Assembly (NCBI GenBank): GCA_963797085.1
Contig: CAWCOA010000019.1
Span: 186,001-250,000 of the forward strand
Direction of reading: 5' to 3'
DNA from: JASJBU01 sp963797085
Lineage (GTDB): Bacteria > Pseudomonadota > Gammaproteobacteria > Chromatiales > Chromatiaceae
Length of the DNA stretch: 64,000 nucleotides
This document shows positions 1 to 9,361 of this stretch, in pieces; the first letter of the stretch is position 1, and each line of letters opens with the position of its first letter. Made by a program: the position numbers and the translations under genes. The notes below the pieces were generated by a model that ran no database searches, was not told the DNA's origin, and saw only the letters and a list, made by a program, of their open reading frames with translations.

Positions 1-1071
1 GAAGGTAAAACGCAGAGAGCTATGCGCCAACTCATCTTCGCGTCCTAAAGCCCGCAGCACATAGCTGGGCTCCAGACTGGCGGAGGTGCAGGCAGAACCG
101 GACGAGACCGCCAGGTCTTTCAACGCCATAATTAGCGACTCACCCTCCACATAGGCAAAACTCACATTCAGGTTACCGGCAATCCGCTGATCCTCGTCAC
201 CATTGAGATAGACCTCTTCCATGTCCTTGATGCCGTCCCACAAGCGCTTGCGCAGACCCAGAACGCGCTCATTTTCGGTTGCCATCTCCTCATTGGCAAT
301 ACGGAAGGCCTCACCCATGCCGACAATCTGATGGGTGGCCAGGGTACCGGAACGCATGCCGCGCTCATGTCCGCCACCATGCATTTGAGCCTCCAGGCGC
401 ACCCTGGGCTTGCGCCTGACATAGAGTGCGCCAATGCCTTTCGGCCCATAGATCTTGTGCGCCGAGAAGGACATTAGATCTACCTTCAGCGCATCCAGGT
501 CGATCGGCACCTTACCCGCACTCTGGGCCGCATCCACATGCAACAGTATCTTGCGGGAACGGGTCATTTCGCCGATTGCGCCAATATCCTGAATCACCCC
601 GACCTCATTGTTGACGTGCATGATGGAGACAAGGATGGTGTCATCACGCAGCGCCGCTTCAAGTTTGGCAAGATCGAGCAGGCCACTGGGCTCTGGATCG
701 AGGTAGGTAATCTCAAATCCCTCCCGTTCCAGCTGTCGGCAGGTATCGAGCACGGCCTTGTGCTCTGTTTTGCAGGTCACGATGTGTTTACCCTTCTTGT
801 GGTAGAAGTGGGCCACACCCTTGATTGCCAAATTGTCCGATTCGGTAGCGCCCGAGGTCCAGACAATCTCTTTTGGATCGGCATTCACCAGGTCCGCAAC
901 CTGTTGGCGGGCTCTGGTTACGGCTTCATCTGCAGTCCAGCCAAACGGATGGGAACGGGAGGCAGGATTACCGAATTCACCCTCCAGGGTAAGGTAACTG
1001 CACATCAATTCAGCCACTCGCGGATCAACCGGGGTAGTGGCTGAGTAATCCATATAGATTGGTAACTTCAT
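1..1071 (-). CDS. iscS: Cysteine desulfurase IscS, 3' end outside window
   Basis: PLP-dependent cysteine desulfurase that takes sulfur from L-cysteine as an enzyme-bound persulfide and passes it to IscU and other acceptors for Fe-S cluster and thio-cofactor synthesis in the cytoplasm. The first 357 codons are present; the family has about 404 residues, so only the C-terminus is missing. The PLP lysine is residue 206 in SAHKIYGPKG and the sulfur-carrying cysteine is residue 328 in SGSACTSASLEPS, both at the exact E. coli positions. The ATG at 1071 is preceded by GGAG. It lies 23 bases downstream of iscR, as in isc operons, so the IscR-regulated promoter upstream of iscR should also drive it. 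iscU and later genes would lie to the left of the window. Confidence 0.97.
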   Translation of the reverse strand, partial: MKLPIYMDYSATTPVDPRVAELMCSYLTLEGEFGNPASRSHPFGWTADEAVTRARQQVADLVNADPKEIVWTSGATESDNLAIKGVAHFYHKKGKHIVTCKTEHKAVLDTCRQLEREGFEITYLDPEPSGLLDLAKLEAALRDDTILVSIMHVNNEVGVIQDIGAIGEMTRSRKILLHVDAAQSAGKVPIDLDALKVDLMSFSAHKIYGPKGIGALYVRRKPRVRLEAQMHGGGHERGMRSGTLATHQIVGMGEAFRIANEEMATENERVLGLRKRLWDGIKDMEEVYLNGDEDQRIAGNLNVSFAYVEGESLIMALKDLAVSSGSACTSASLEPSYVLRALGREDELAHSSLRFTF

Positions 1072-1094
1072 CTATCGCTCCAGTAATTCGTTGC

Positions 1095-1589
1095 TCAGGC
1101 GCTTACACGGGTTGTGACTTGATTCATTTCAGCCACCTCAATGTCGTCTGCGTCAGGATTCTCTTGACGATCTGCAACCTCTTGGACAGCCTTGCGGTCC
1201 ATCAGGTCCTGCAGGCTGATCTTGTTCAGGTAGGTGTATATCTGGTTACTTAGATCAGACCAGAGATCATGGGTCAGGCAACGGCCATTGTTCTGGCAGT
1301 TGTGCGCGCCGTGACAGCGCGTGGTGTCCATATTTTCATCCACAGCCGTGATCACCTCACCGACGTAGATATCCGCTGCATCGCGCCCCAGACTGTAGCC
1401 GCCGCCCGGGCCTCGCACACTGGAGACTAAGGAACGCTTACGCAGACGGGAGAAGAGTTGTTCGAGATAAGAGAGGGAGATACCCTGTCGCTGGGCGATG
1501 TCCGCCAAGGTGATGGGGCCCTCTCCAAAATGGAGAGCCAGATCCAACATTGCAGTTACAGCATAACGGCCTTTTGTGGTTAGTTTCAC
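1095..1589 (-). CDS. iscR: Fe-S cluster regulator IscR
   Basis: Rrf2-family winged-helix transcription factor that senses Fe-S supply by carrying a [2Fe-2S] cluster; the loaded form represses isc. The 164-residue protein starts MKLTTKGRYAVTAMLDLA, the typical helix-turn-helix N-terminus. The cluster ligands are Cys92, Cys98, Cys104 and His107, the same spacing and numbering as in E. coli IscR, so this is IscR and not a cluster-less Rrf2 relative such as CymR. Length matches the family (about 160). It is the first gene of the isc operon, directly before iscS, and has an autoregulatory box in its promoter. Confidence 0.96.
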   Translation of the reverse strand: MKLTTKGRYAVTAMLDLALHFGEGPITLADIAQRQGISLSYLEQLFSRLRKRSLVSSVRGPGGGYSLGRDAADIYVGEVITAVDENMDTTRCHGAHNCQNNGRCLTHDLWSDLSNQIYTYLNKISLQDLMDRKAVQEVADRQENPDADDIEVAEMNQVTTRVSA

Positions 1590-1620
1590 TCGTTTGGCTC
1601 CATCAATATTTTCAGTTGCT

Positions 1621-1652
1621 AATATACATTCCCAACCATTTTAGTCAAGTAT
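1621..1652 (-). promoter_or_regulatory. iscR promoter with type 1 IscR box
   Basis: Read on the minus strand, 1652-1628 gives ATACTTGACTAAAATGG followed by TTGGGAAT, a good fit to the 25-base type 1 IscR site (ATASYYGACTRWWWYAGTCRRSTAT). A -35 TTGACT (1648-1643) and a -10 TATATT (1626-1621), 16 bases apart, overlap the box, so holo-IscR bound here would block RNA polymerase. The position is about 30-60 bases before the iscR start codon. Box and promoter elements are seen in the sequence; repression is inferred from the E. coli model. Confidence 0.8.
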
Positions 1653-1669
1653 TGCTGCCCTGCTGGTTC

Positions 1670-2518
1670 TCAGGTTTTCCTCTCTTCAGCCACCTCTTCC
1701 TCCAGATTCAGTAGCTCTTCCGCGGTGGAGACAATCTCGCAGGATTCCAGATCGGGCAGGACATCATCGCCCTCTTCGATCCCCAGGGTTTTGAGCGCTT
1801 CACACATACCTTGCATTTTCTTGTCCATCACATGCATGTGATCGAGCATGCAGTTGATCGCGTGCGCGACCGGGTCAGGCGCATCCTTGGTCGCCCCGTA
1901 GGCATCGAAACCAATCTTCTTGGCAATGGCTTCCCGATGCTGCGTGTCGCCGGTGCGGGATTGATTAATCAGCCTTCCCGGTACGCCAACGACTGTGGCG
2001 CCTGCAGGAACATCCTTAACCACCACTGCGTTCGAGCCGATTCTGGCGCCTTCCCCGATCTGTATCGGCCCCAAAACCTTGGCCCCGGCCCCAACGACCA
2101 CATCGTTTGCCAGGGTTGGGTGCCTTTTGCCTTTCTCCCAGCTGGTTCCTCCGAGGGTCACCCCATGGTAGAGAGTGCAGTCATCGCCAATTATTGCCGT
2201 CTCACCAATCACCACGCCCATGCCATGATCGATGAAAAAACGCCGGCCTATCTGCGCACCGGGGTGGATCTCGATACCGGTCACGAGTCTGGCCAGATTG
2301 GAAAGTAATCGAGCCAGCCACTTCAGGCCCAGGTTCCATAAGCCATGGGATATTCGATGAAACAGGAGGGCATGGACACCTGGATAGGTCGTCAGGATCT
2401 CGAAAGTATTGCGCGCTGCCGGATCACGTTCGAAAACACTTTGCACATCCTCACGCCAACCTGATTTTTTTGGATTGGTCGTCGATTCAGACTGCACAGT
2501 GCTTTCTCTGGTAACCAT
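1670..2518 (-). CDS. cysE: Serine O-acetyltransferase CysE
   Basis: Makes O-acetylserine from L-serine and acetyl-CoA, the first committed step of cysteine synthesis. The 282-residue protein has an N-terminal helical region to about residue 80, then left-handed beta-helix hexapeptide repeats (GIEIHPGAQIG, GVVIGETAIIG, IGEGARIGSNAVV). The catalytic histidine is His98 in IDHGMGVVIGET, with Glu83 in GIEIHP at the place of E. coli Asp143, as is usual in short-type bacterial SATs. The tail after about 195 is longer than in short SATs, acidic at the end and of unknown role. It sits upstream of iscR on the same strand, but iscR has its own promoter. It supplies the cysteine that IscS consumes, a sensible neighbour. 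Confidence 0.93.
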   Translation of the reverse strand: MVTRESTVQSESTTNPKKSGWREDVQSVFERDPAARNTFEILTTYPGVHALLFHRISHGLWNLGLKWLARLLSNLARLVTGIEIHPGAQIGRRFFIDHGMGVVIGETAIIGDDCTLYHGVTLGGTSWEKGKRHPTLANDVVVGAGAKVLGPIQIGEGARIGSNAVVVKDVPAGATVVGVPGRLINQSRTGDTQHREAIAKKIGFDAYGATKDAPDPVAHAINCMLDHMHVMDKKMQGMCEALKTLGIEEGDDVLPDLESCEIVSTAEELLNLEEEVAEERKT

Positions 2519-2760
2519 TTTGACTTGTACGACTGTTTAGAGCTTGCGGGGAGCAAATTATCCACTTTCCCATAGGAAATACTAGGGTATTCACGCCGCC
2601 TAAAGACATCGCCAACATAAGGGATTTATTTCATCTGCAACTGTCGGTAGCTTCAGGTCGGACGCTATCCTGCTGAATTGCAGTGAATTACTTGATGACA
2701 CAAAGACCTTCACCAGCAATTGGACAGCCCGCGACTGGATACTCAGATCCCATGTCCCGC

Positions 2761-3507
2761 TCAACCGTTCTTGCCGAGATTCTCACGCCGCATCGATTTA
2801 CGGCCTTGCGCGGCGCTCAGAATACCCCGCAAGATATTGATTTCATCCTCATCGGGGCGCGCCCGGTGAAATAGACTGCGTAAGCGTCTGAGCAGCTTGT
2901 CTGACTGCTTGGGGTTGGCAAAACCAATATCTTCCAGGGCCTGGGCAAGATGCCGATGAAAACCTTCCATGAGTTCAGCGGAAGCCACATCTTTCGCAAT
3001 CACCGGCTCACTGCTCTTCTTCTCAAGCCAGGCAAGATGGATTTCATAGGCCAGCACCTGAACCGCCGCCCCCAGATTCAAGGAGCTGTAGGCGGCATTG
3101 GTGGGGATATGCACCAGAAAATTACAGCGGTCGAGCTCCTCATTGCTCAGGCCAGAGCTTTCCCGCCCGAAAACCAGCGCCACAGGTCCTGTGGCCGCCT
3201 CGTCGACCAACTGTCGAGCAGATTCTCGGGGAGACAAGACCGGCCATGCCACGTTGCGCTCCCTGGCGCTAGTGCCGATCACCAGCCGGCAGCCCTCGAG
3301 CGCTGCATCCAGACTGGTGAATACCCTGGCGCGGGCCAGCAGGTCGTCCGCCCCGGAGGCCCGGGCGGTTGCCTCTGCATCAGGATAATGCCGAGGTGTC
3401 ACCAGGCAGAGTTGCTCCAGGCACATGTTTTTCATGGCCCGGGCGACCGCCCCGATATTACCCGGATGGCTGGTCTCCACCAGAATGATACGAATATTCC
3501 ACAACAT
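2761..3507 (-). CDS. trmJ: tRNA (cytidine/uridine-2'-O-)-methyltransferase TrmJ
   Basis: SPOUT-class methyltransferase that 2'-O-methylates position 32 of tRNA anticodon loops using S-adenosylmethionine. The start MLWNIRIILVETSHPGNIG at 3507 gives 248 residues, the family's usual size; the open frame extends further upstream, but that extension would run into suhB and looks non-coding. SPOUT knot motifs are visible: HPGNIGAVARAMKNM near the N-terminus, LVFGRESSGLSNEEL in the middle and IPTNAAYSSLNLGAAVQVL. The C-terminal 80 residues form the helical extension typical of TrmJ. It lies 88 bases from the divergent suhB start, an arrangement common in gammaproteobacteria. Confidence 0.93.
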   Translation of the reverse strand: MLWNIRIILVETSHPGNIGAVARAMKNMCLEQLCLVTPRHYPDAEATARASGADDLLARARVFTSLDAALEGCRLVIGTSARERNVAWPVLSPRESARQLVDEAATGPVALVFGRESSGLSNEELDRCNFLVHIPTNAAYSSLNLGAAVQVLAYEIHLAWLEKKSSEPVIAKDVASAELMEGFHRHLAQALEDIGFANPKQSDKLLRRLRSLFHRARPDEDEINILRGILSAAQGRKSMRRENLGKNG

Positions 3508-3595
3508 GCCCGGAAGAATACCGATTGTGGCCCTGAAGTGCCATAATTCAGAATCTGCTTTATCCCCACCAAGGCTTGCTGTATCCTCGCCGCCC

Positions 3596-4393
3596 ATGAA
3601 TCCCATGCTTACTATTGCTGTACGCGCTGCGCGGGAAGCCGGTCGGGTGCTGACCCGATCATCCCACCGTCTCGATACTCTGACTGTCACCGACAAGGGT
3701 AAGAATGAGTTTGTCTCCGAGGTGGACAGAAATGCCGAGCAGGCAATCATCGATGTCCTGCGGGAGAAATTTCCCAACCATGCCATCCTGGCGGAAGAAA
3801 GTGGCAGTCACGCCGGGAATGAGTACCAATGGATCATCGATCCGCTGGATGGCACCACCAACTACCTGCATGGATTTCCACAGTACTCCATCTCGATCGG
3901 GCTAAAAGTGAAAGGGCGCATGGAGGTGGGTGTGGTCTACGATCCCAGCAAAGAGGAGATGTTTACCTCCTGCCGGGGCGAAGGCGCCCTGCTCAATGAC
4001 CGGAAACTCAGAGTGACCAACCGCAAGAACCTGAGCGGCGCGTTGCTTGGCACCGGCATCCCTTATCGAGACTTCCGGTTTACCGATAACTACATGGGTA
4101 TGCTGCGGGATCTGATCAACGATACCGCGGGCATTCGTCGGCCAGGTTCCGCTGCCCTCGACTTCGCCTACGTGGCAGCCGGTCGGCTCGATGGCTTCTG
4201 GGAACTGGGCCTGGCACAATGGGATTTCGCCGCAGGCGCCCTGCTGGTGAGAGAGGCGGGCGGCATAGTCACCGACATCGGCGGCGGTGAACGTTTTTTT
4301 GAAACCGGCAATGTCATCGCCGGAGGACTCAAGGTTCACAATGCCATGCTGCGTTGTATCCGGCCGCACCTGGACAGCAGACTGACCGCTTAA
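3596..4393 (+). CDS. suhB: Inositol-1-monophosphatase / Nus factor SuhB
   Basis: Mg2+-dependent, Li+-sensitive inositol monophosphatase family protein; in enterobacteria SuhB also binds RNA polymerase with NusA/B/E/G to support rRNA antitermination. The start MNPMLTIAVRAAREAG at 3596 matches the E. coli N-terminus and gives 265 residues (E. coli 267). Metal and catalytic motifs are intact: AEESG near residue 67, IDPLDGTTNYLHGFP near 84-98 and AQWDFAAGALLVREAGG near 215. It is read away from trmJ and converges on secF. Whether it works mainly as phosphatase or as Nus factor here cannot be read from sequence. Confidence 0.93.
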   Translation: MNPMLTIAVRAAREAGRVLTRSSHRLDTLTVTDKGKNEFVSEVDRNAEQAIIDVLREKFPNHAILAEESGSHAGNEYQWIIDPLDGTTNYLHGFPQYSISIGLKVKGRMEVGVVYDPSKEEMFTSCRGEGALLNDRKLRVTNRKNLSGALLGTGIPYRDFRFTDNYMGMLRDLINDTAGIRRPGSAALDFAYVAAGRLDGFWELGLAQWDFAAGALLVREAGGIVTDIGGGERFFETGNVIAGGLKVHNAMLRCIRPHLDSRLTA

Positions 4394-4516
4394 TTCCCAG
4401 GCGGGGAACTCTGTTCACAGCTTCCAAGGGATACCCCTTTGAGGCTCTCAAGATTCAAACAGCCTATCCGTTATTGCCAATGACTTGGGCAATAAGTCCT
4501 CCATTGGGAAACTCGC

Positions 4517-4753
4517 ATGGCTGAGAAAAAAACAACGCGAAAAGTGCTGAGTGAACGAGCTTTGGAACTTGTTATGCTGAACGTGCTGGGCGGTCTCGAT
4601 GGCCTCTTATTGCAGCCGGCGAGGATCAATCAAGATAGCCCCATGCCGGGTAGTTACAGGGCCAACAGCAGAATCAGCGGCCCAGTCGGTTCAACGAGTC
4701 CCAACACAGTCAATCTGCAAGACCCGCAGACAGATCAGAAACTGAGTTCATGA
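4517..4753 (+). CDS. Possible small hypothetical protein (weak)
   Basis: Open frame of 78 residues starting MAEKKTTRKVLSERALELV in the gap between suhB and the convergent secF. There is no clear Shine-Dalgarno (the start is preceded by GGGAAACTCGC), no recognisable domain and no membrane segment. The first 30 residues look protein-like, the rest low-information. It ends just before an 11-bp stem-loop. It may be a species-specific small gene, a remnant or chance; I have no function to offer. Confidence 0.2.
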   Translation: MAEKKTTRKVLSERALELVMLNVLGGLDGLLLQPARINQDSPMPGSYRANSRISGPVGSTSPNTVNLQDPQTDQKLSS

Positions 4754-4756
4754 TCC

Positions 4757-4788
4757 GCTGTCCTGCCGGTATTGCCAGGCAGGACAGC
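4757..4788. terminator. Stem-loop between suhB and secF
   Basis: GCTGTCCTGCC (4757-4767) pairs perfectly with GGCAGGACAGC (4778-4788) around a 10-base loop. It lies between the 3' ends of suhB (plus strand) and secF (minus strand). There is no long T-run on either side, so it is not a textbook intrinsic terminator; it could protect 3' ends or separate the converging transcripts. Confidence 0.5.
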
Positions 4789-4813
4789 TAGAATACATTC
4801 GAGAAAACCCGGC

Positions 4814-5758
4814 CTAGGGCTGCTCCTCCAACGTCTCATCTTCTTCGCCCTCTTTCTGAACGGGCATCAGATCAGCCTTACTGATACCCATCATCACTAT
4901 CGCGGTACTGGCAACGTAGATGGAGGAGTAGGTACCTATCACCACACCAACGATCAAGGCCAGGGCAAAACCGTGAATGATCTCGCCGCCAAACAGAAAC
5001 AATGCAAACAGCACCAACAGGGTCGTCATCGATGTCACCAGGGTGCGTGACAGGGTCTGATTGAGCGAACTGTTGATGATATCTTCCGAGGTACCTTTGC
5101 GCATCTTGCGGAAATTCTCGCGGATACGGTCGTACACCACGATGGTATCGTTCAAGGAGTAACCAATCACCGCCAGTACCGCCGCCAGCACGGGCAGATC
5201 GAAATCCACCTGAAACAACGCGAAGACGCCGATAGTCACAATCACATCATGCACCAGGGCAATCACCGCACCCACTGCAAAGCGATACTCGAATCGCAGT
5301 CCAACATAGATCAGGATACCGATCAGCGCATAGAGCATGGCCAGTCCACCATCCTCGGTCAATTCATCGCCCACCTGAGGCCCGACAAACTCAACCCGGC
5401 GTAGATCCGCCTGCCCATCCACCTGACTCATGGCGGTAAAGGCCCGGTCACTGAGCACAGCACTCTCTACCTCTTCTTTGGGCGCAAGACGCACCAGCAC
5501 ATCCCGTGAGGTGCCAAAGTGCTGTACCACGGCATCATCGAATCCGCCTGTGGACAGGGCAGATCTGACATCCGCCAGATCCACCGGCTCACTGTACCCG
5601 ACCTCAACCAGGGTGCCGCCAGTGAAATCGATACCTAGATTCAGCCCTCGGGCAATCATTGAACCAAGTGCAACAAGCATCAAAGCGGAAGAGAAGATCA
5701 TGGCCAGCTTGCGGCTGCCCATGAAGTCGAATGTCGTTGTTTTCTTGAAAATCTGCAT
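4814..5758 (-). CDS. secF: Protein translocase subunit SecF
   Basis: Inner-membrane subunit of the SecD-SecF-YajC complex, which uses the proton-motive force to pull exported proteins out of SecYEG. The 314 residues match the family (E. coli 323). Visible are a first membrane segment at about 17-37, the signature LGIDFTGGTLVEVGY at about 41-55, a periplasmic P4 domain, and five further membrane segments with RFAVGAVIALVHDVIVTIG, VIGYSLNDTIVVYDRIREN and the SLNQTLSRTLVTSMTT loop. The last 20 residues are acidic and cytoplasmic. It is 16 bases downstream of secD in the yajC-secD-secF operon. Confidence 0.96.
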   Translation of the reverse strand: MQIFKKTTTFDFMGSRKLAMIFSSALMLVALGSMIARGLNLGIDFTGGTLVEVGYSEPVDLADVRSALSTGGFDDAVVQHFGTSRDVLVRLAPKEEVESAVLSDRAFTAMSQVDGQADLRRVEFVGPQVGDELTEDGGLAMLYALIGILIYVGLRFEYRFAVGAVIALVHDVIVTIGVFALFQVDFDLPVLAAVLAVIGYSLNDTIVVYDRIRENFRKMRKGTSEDIINSSLNQTLSRTLVTSMTTLLVLFALFLFGGEIIHGFALALIVGVVIGTYSSIYVASTAIVMMGISKADLMPVQKEGEEDETLEEQP

Positions 5759-5774
5759 GTTCTACTCCTCCCAG

Positions 5775-7628
5775 TCAGACAGCCAGGCTCTTCACGCGCC
5801 TGCGTCCATAGATCCAGTTGATCACCGCACGAGTACCAATGATTGCTGTAAACATGGATGTGAGGATGCCGATCGCCAGGGTCACAGCAAACCCCTTGAT
5901 CGGTCCGGTACCGAAACTGAACAGCACCACTGCCGCGATCAGTGTGGTGATATTGGCATCGATGATGGTCGAGAAGGCCTTCTCATAACCCGCCTGGATA
6001 CTCGCCTGGGGTGAACTGCCGTTTTTGATCTCTTCCCGGATACGTTCGAAGATCAGCACGTTGGCATCCACCGCCATACCCACGGTCAAGACGATACCGG
6101 CAATACCCGGCAGGGTCAGGGTGGCCTGCAGCATGGAGAGAATCGACACGATCAACACCAGATTCATTCCCAGTGCCAGATCCGCCACCAGACCGAATAC
6201 TCGGTAGTAGACCGCCATAAAGATCATCACCAGAATCAAACCGATGATGACTGATTGAAAACCTTGATCAATGTTGTCCTGACCCAGACTGGGGCCGATC
6301 GTGCGCTCTTCGACGATCTCGATCGGAGCCGCCAGGGCGCCTGCGCGCAGCAACAGCGCCAGGTCATGGGCCTCTTCGGTGCTGTCCAGACCTGTGGTCT
6401 GGAAACGCCGGCCAAAGGGCTCGAGGATGTTGGCGATACTGATCACCTCCTCCACCTTAACCTTGTGCTTCACCGGCTCGCCGTCGACCATTCGGGTTAT
6501 GGTCCGGTTCTCTATAAATACCACCGCCATCGGTTTACCGACATTCTCGTTGGTCATACGGCGCATTCGTTTAGCGCCTATCCCATCCAGACTGACAAAC
6601 ACCGCCGGCTGACCGGAGCGCTGGTCCAGGCCGGAAGAGGCGTCGGTGATCTGATCACCGGTGACAATTACCTGTTTTTTCAGCAGCACCGGCTGGCCGT
6701 CACGTTCACGGTAGAGCTTGGAGCCTGGCGGTACCCGCCCGTTCACAGCATCGTCAACACTATGTTCGGTGTCTGCAAGCCGATACTCCAGGGTCGCTGT
6801 GGCGCCCAGCAGTTCCTTTAACTTTGCCGGGTCCTGGGCACCCGGTAACTGCACCACGATACGCCTTTCTCCCTGCTGCTGGATCAGCGGTTCAGCCACC
6901 CCCAGGGCGTTGACGCGGTTGCGCAGGGTGGTGATATTCTGGCTCAAGGCAAATTTCTGTACATCCCTGCGCTCATTCGGTGTCAGACTGGCCTTGAGCA
7001 AAAAGGCATCCCCCTCGTCGAAGGGCTCGATGCACCAGATTCCGGAACTCATTGTTGATCAGGTTTTCAGCTTCATCGCGCTTGGCGGCATCCTTGAATT
7101 TGACCATCACCAGGTTGCCTTCCCTCGCCACCCGAAGGTAGCGGACCTTCTCATTGCGCAGCAGCACACGAATATCACCGCTGTAGCGCTCCACAGCCTG
7201 CTGCACGGCCGCATCCATATCCACATCGATCAAGACGTGGATACCGCCACGGAGATCAAGACCGAGGTACATTGGCTCTGCACCTAAGCCGCGTAGCCAG
7301 TCTGGCAGATCGGCGCCAGGGTCAGGGCCTGGTTGTAATCATCACCAAGAGCATTCGTCAGGGCATCTTTGGCCAGCAACTGATCCTCAGAAGTTCGGAA
7401 CCGTACCAGCAGCTTGCCATTGCCAGAGGTAATCCCCTTAGCCTCAACACCGGCTTTCTGCAGCGCTTCAGAAACCTGAGATATGGTACCTTCGTCAACA
7501 TTGGCACGCCGGGTGCCTGAGATTTCCATCGAGGGGTCCTGGTCGAAGATGTTGGGCAGCGCATACAACACGCCTACCAACACGACAACCACGACCAGTA
7601 TATTTTTCCATAGGGGATATTGGTTCAT
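5775..7628 (-). CDS. secD: Protein translocase subunit SecD (two compensating frame breaks)
   Basis: Partner of SecF in proton-driven late protein export. The start MNQYPLWKNILVVVVVLVG at 7628 gives a family N-terminus, and with the two breaks cancelled the protein is 617 residues (E. coli 615). The first break is near 7305-7312: after ALTLAP the frame runs to a stop, while a frame needing one extra base continues DLPDWLRGLGAEPMYLGLDL. The second is near 7035-7045, where one surplus base returns to the original frame before EPFDEGDAFLLKASL. The middle segment carries the conserved GLDLRGGIHVLIDVDMD, so it is real coding sequence. The C-terminal half has intact membrane motifs (GMAVDANVLIFERIREE). 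secD is normally essential, so sequence error is more likely than inactivation. Confidence 0.9.
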
Positions 7629-7721
7629 CGGAGTCCCGTACCTTGGCAAATTGGAGTCACCGGCCAGGCCGGTGAAATGTTTTTTTCTATTACTTAGCCT
7701 GAAATTCAGGCTGATCGATAG

Positions 7722-8054
7722 TTACAGCTCTTTCAGCGAGCCTTTGGGCAGCACAGACTCTATCGCCTGACGACGGCACTTCACCTCGACACCCTCGGCC
7801 ACTTCGACCTGAATGAAGTTTTCACCCATATTGGTAATCTTGCCGGCCATACCGCCATTGGTGACCACTTCATCGCCTTTGGCTAAAGCCTCGACCATCT
7901 TTCGATGTTCCTTAGTGCGCTTAACCTGGGGCCGGATCATCAGGAAATAGAGCACCACACCAAATATAACCAGTGGTAGCAAGCCAGTCAGGGCGTCGGC
8001 CGACCCAGCGGCAGCTGGGGCCTCGGCCAGGGCATCGGAGATAAAAAAGCTCAT
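7722..8054 (-). CDS. yajC: Preprotein translocase subunit YajC
   Basis: Small inner-membrane protein of the SecDF-YajC complex. The 110 residues match the family. A single membrane segment (LLPLVIFGVVLYFLMIRPQ, about 25-43) is followed by the conserved MIRPQVKRTKEHRKM and a cytoplasmic domain with VEALAKGDEVVTNGGMAGKI. It is 93 bases upstream of secD, the usual order. In related genomes tgt is the next gene upstream; here a DUF3570 gene on the same strand takes that place and tgt is found at 50 kb. Confidence 0.95.
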   Translation of the reverse strand: MSFFISDALAEAPAAAGSADALTGLLPLVIFGVVLYFLMIRPQVKRTKEHRKMVEALAKGDEVVTNGGMAGKITNMGENFIQVEVAEGVEVKCRRQAIESVLPKGSLKEL

Positions 8055-8238
8055 AATATTGATAGTCTCGAAATCAGTGGTTGGACCTGAAGGATATCCG
8101 GCATTGCGGGCCGCCAGGTAAAAATCAGCCGGAGATTATGCCACAGAAGTCGACAAGATACAGTGGGGGTTTGAATCCAGCGCAGATACTCCGAGCCTCT
8201 TTACCGCCATCATCGTGTCATCTCAGGCTCGTGAAGAT

Positions 8239-9348
8239 TCAGTACCAGATCGACAGGTAGGCCTTCCAAACGTTGGCGCTGAAGCTGTAGAGCGGCTCTT
8301 CACCGACCAACGCACCGCTGGTGAGATCCCGAAAATCGTCATACTCGAAGCGGATGTAATCGTAACTCAGATTCAGGCTGCCCCGGTCGATGAAGCGCCA
8401 ACCGCTTTTGACGATCTCATAGCTCAAGGCAAAACCGAGAGTATGGCTGTTGAAGCTACTTAACTCCTTGTCTCTGGCACGAAAATTCTGCTCTCCCTCA
8501 TAAGCAAACAGATCACTGTAGAAGTCTGCTGCGCCCTGGGAATAGTAGCGGTATTTAACATCGAAAACCCAATCCTTGTGCAGCGGATGAGTATATCCAA
8601 CCTCTGCAGTATGCGCGTTTATTCCCCAGGTGTCGTTGAAATAGCGATATTCACCCCCCACTGCTGCCCGGTACGGCAGGTAATAGCGCAGACGAAAGGC
8701 CAACGCATTGCTGGTGCGGGTCCTGGGGTAGACCTCCGGCTCAGTCAGATAGGTATCCCCATCCAGATAGCGAACCGAACGGTAGGGATTATTAAGATAA
8801 CCCTGATCGGTTATTGTCTCCCAGTTGACCGCCAACAGACTGTTTTTGCTCAGGATCTGGGTGAGCCCCAGGCGGTAATTCTGGCGGTCTGTCGTTTCGC
8901 TGAAACTTGCATCGGTATTATTGCGCACCTCGTCATTACCCATGGCGTAGCCCAGGCTGACGGTAGTCAGGTCCCCGAACAGATCCTGACTGACACTAAA
9001 ACTTATTGTGCTGGCAGCATAATCGCTCTCATCACTGTCGGTGTAGGCCAGGCTCATTAGAGTTTTATTGCGCAGGTAGTCGACAGAGACACTCTTCTCT
9101 TTGCGCTCTTCTGTATAGGGACTGGCGCTGGTAACCACATCGATGGAGGCACTGGAGATGGAATCCACATAATAGTTGCCCGAGATGGAAACACTGTCAC
9201 CGACAGATTTACGCACCAGAATCGATGGCCCGTTCACCTCCACGCCGCCGCCCTCGTAACCATGGTACATCACATCGGCCCGGTCATCGGGCAATACAGC
9301 AGCGCCGGTGGGCAGACTGAGCAGAATCAGACCCAGGACCACAATCAT
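8239..9348 (-). CDS. DUF3570 predicted outer-membrane beta-barrel protein
   Basis: I recognise this as DUF3570, a family found next to DUF4266 lipoproteins. The ATG at 9348 (MIVVLGLILLSLPTGAA) gives a Sec signal peptide and 369 residues; the frame is open further upstream but those codons overlap the DUF4266 gene and are not needed. The mature protein is rich in alternating polar/hydrophobic strands (DWVFDVKYRYYSQGAADFY, GGEYRYFNDTWGINAH) and ends in the aromatic KAYLSIWY, typical of outer-membrane barrels. It starts 14 bases after the DUF4266 stop codon, so translational coupling is likely. Its substrate is unknown; it may house or present the DUF4266 product. It is the last gene of the left arm and precedes yajC. 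Confidence 0.82.
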   Translation of the reverse strand: MIVVLGLILLSLPTGAAVLPDDRADVMYHGYEGGGVEVNGPSILVRKSVGDSVSISGNYYVDSISSASIDVVTSASPYTEERKEKSVSVDYLRNKTLMSLAYTDSDESDYAASTISFSVSQDLFGDLTTVSLGYAMGNDEVRNNTDASFSETTDRQNYRLGLTQILSKNSLLAVNWETITDQGYLNNPYRSVRYLDGDTYLTEPEVYPRTRTSNALAFRLRYYLPYRAAVGGEYRYFNDTWGINAHTAEVGYTHPLHKDWVFDVKYRYYSQGAADFYSDLFAYEGEQNFRARDKELSSFNSHTLGFALSYEIVKSGWRFIDRGSLNLSYDYIRFEYDDFRDLTSGALVGEEPLYSFSANVWKAYLSIWY

Positions 9349-9361
9349 CAGGAGAAAACGC

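Noticed and set aside
5775..7628. Programmed ribosomal frameshifting in secD
   Set aside because: The two breaks lack slippery sequences and structured stimulators that I can see, and similar breaks occur in many unrelated genes of this window.
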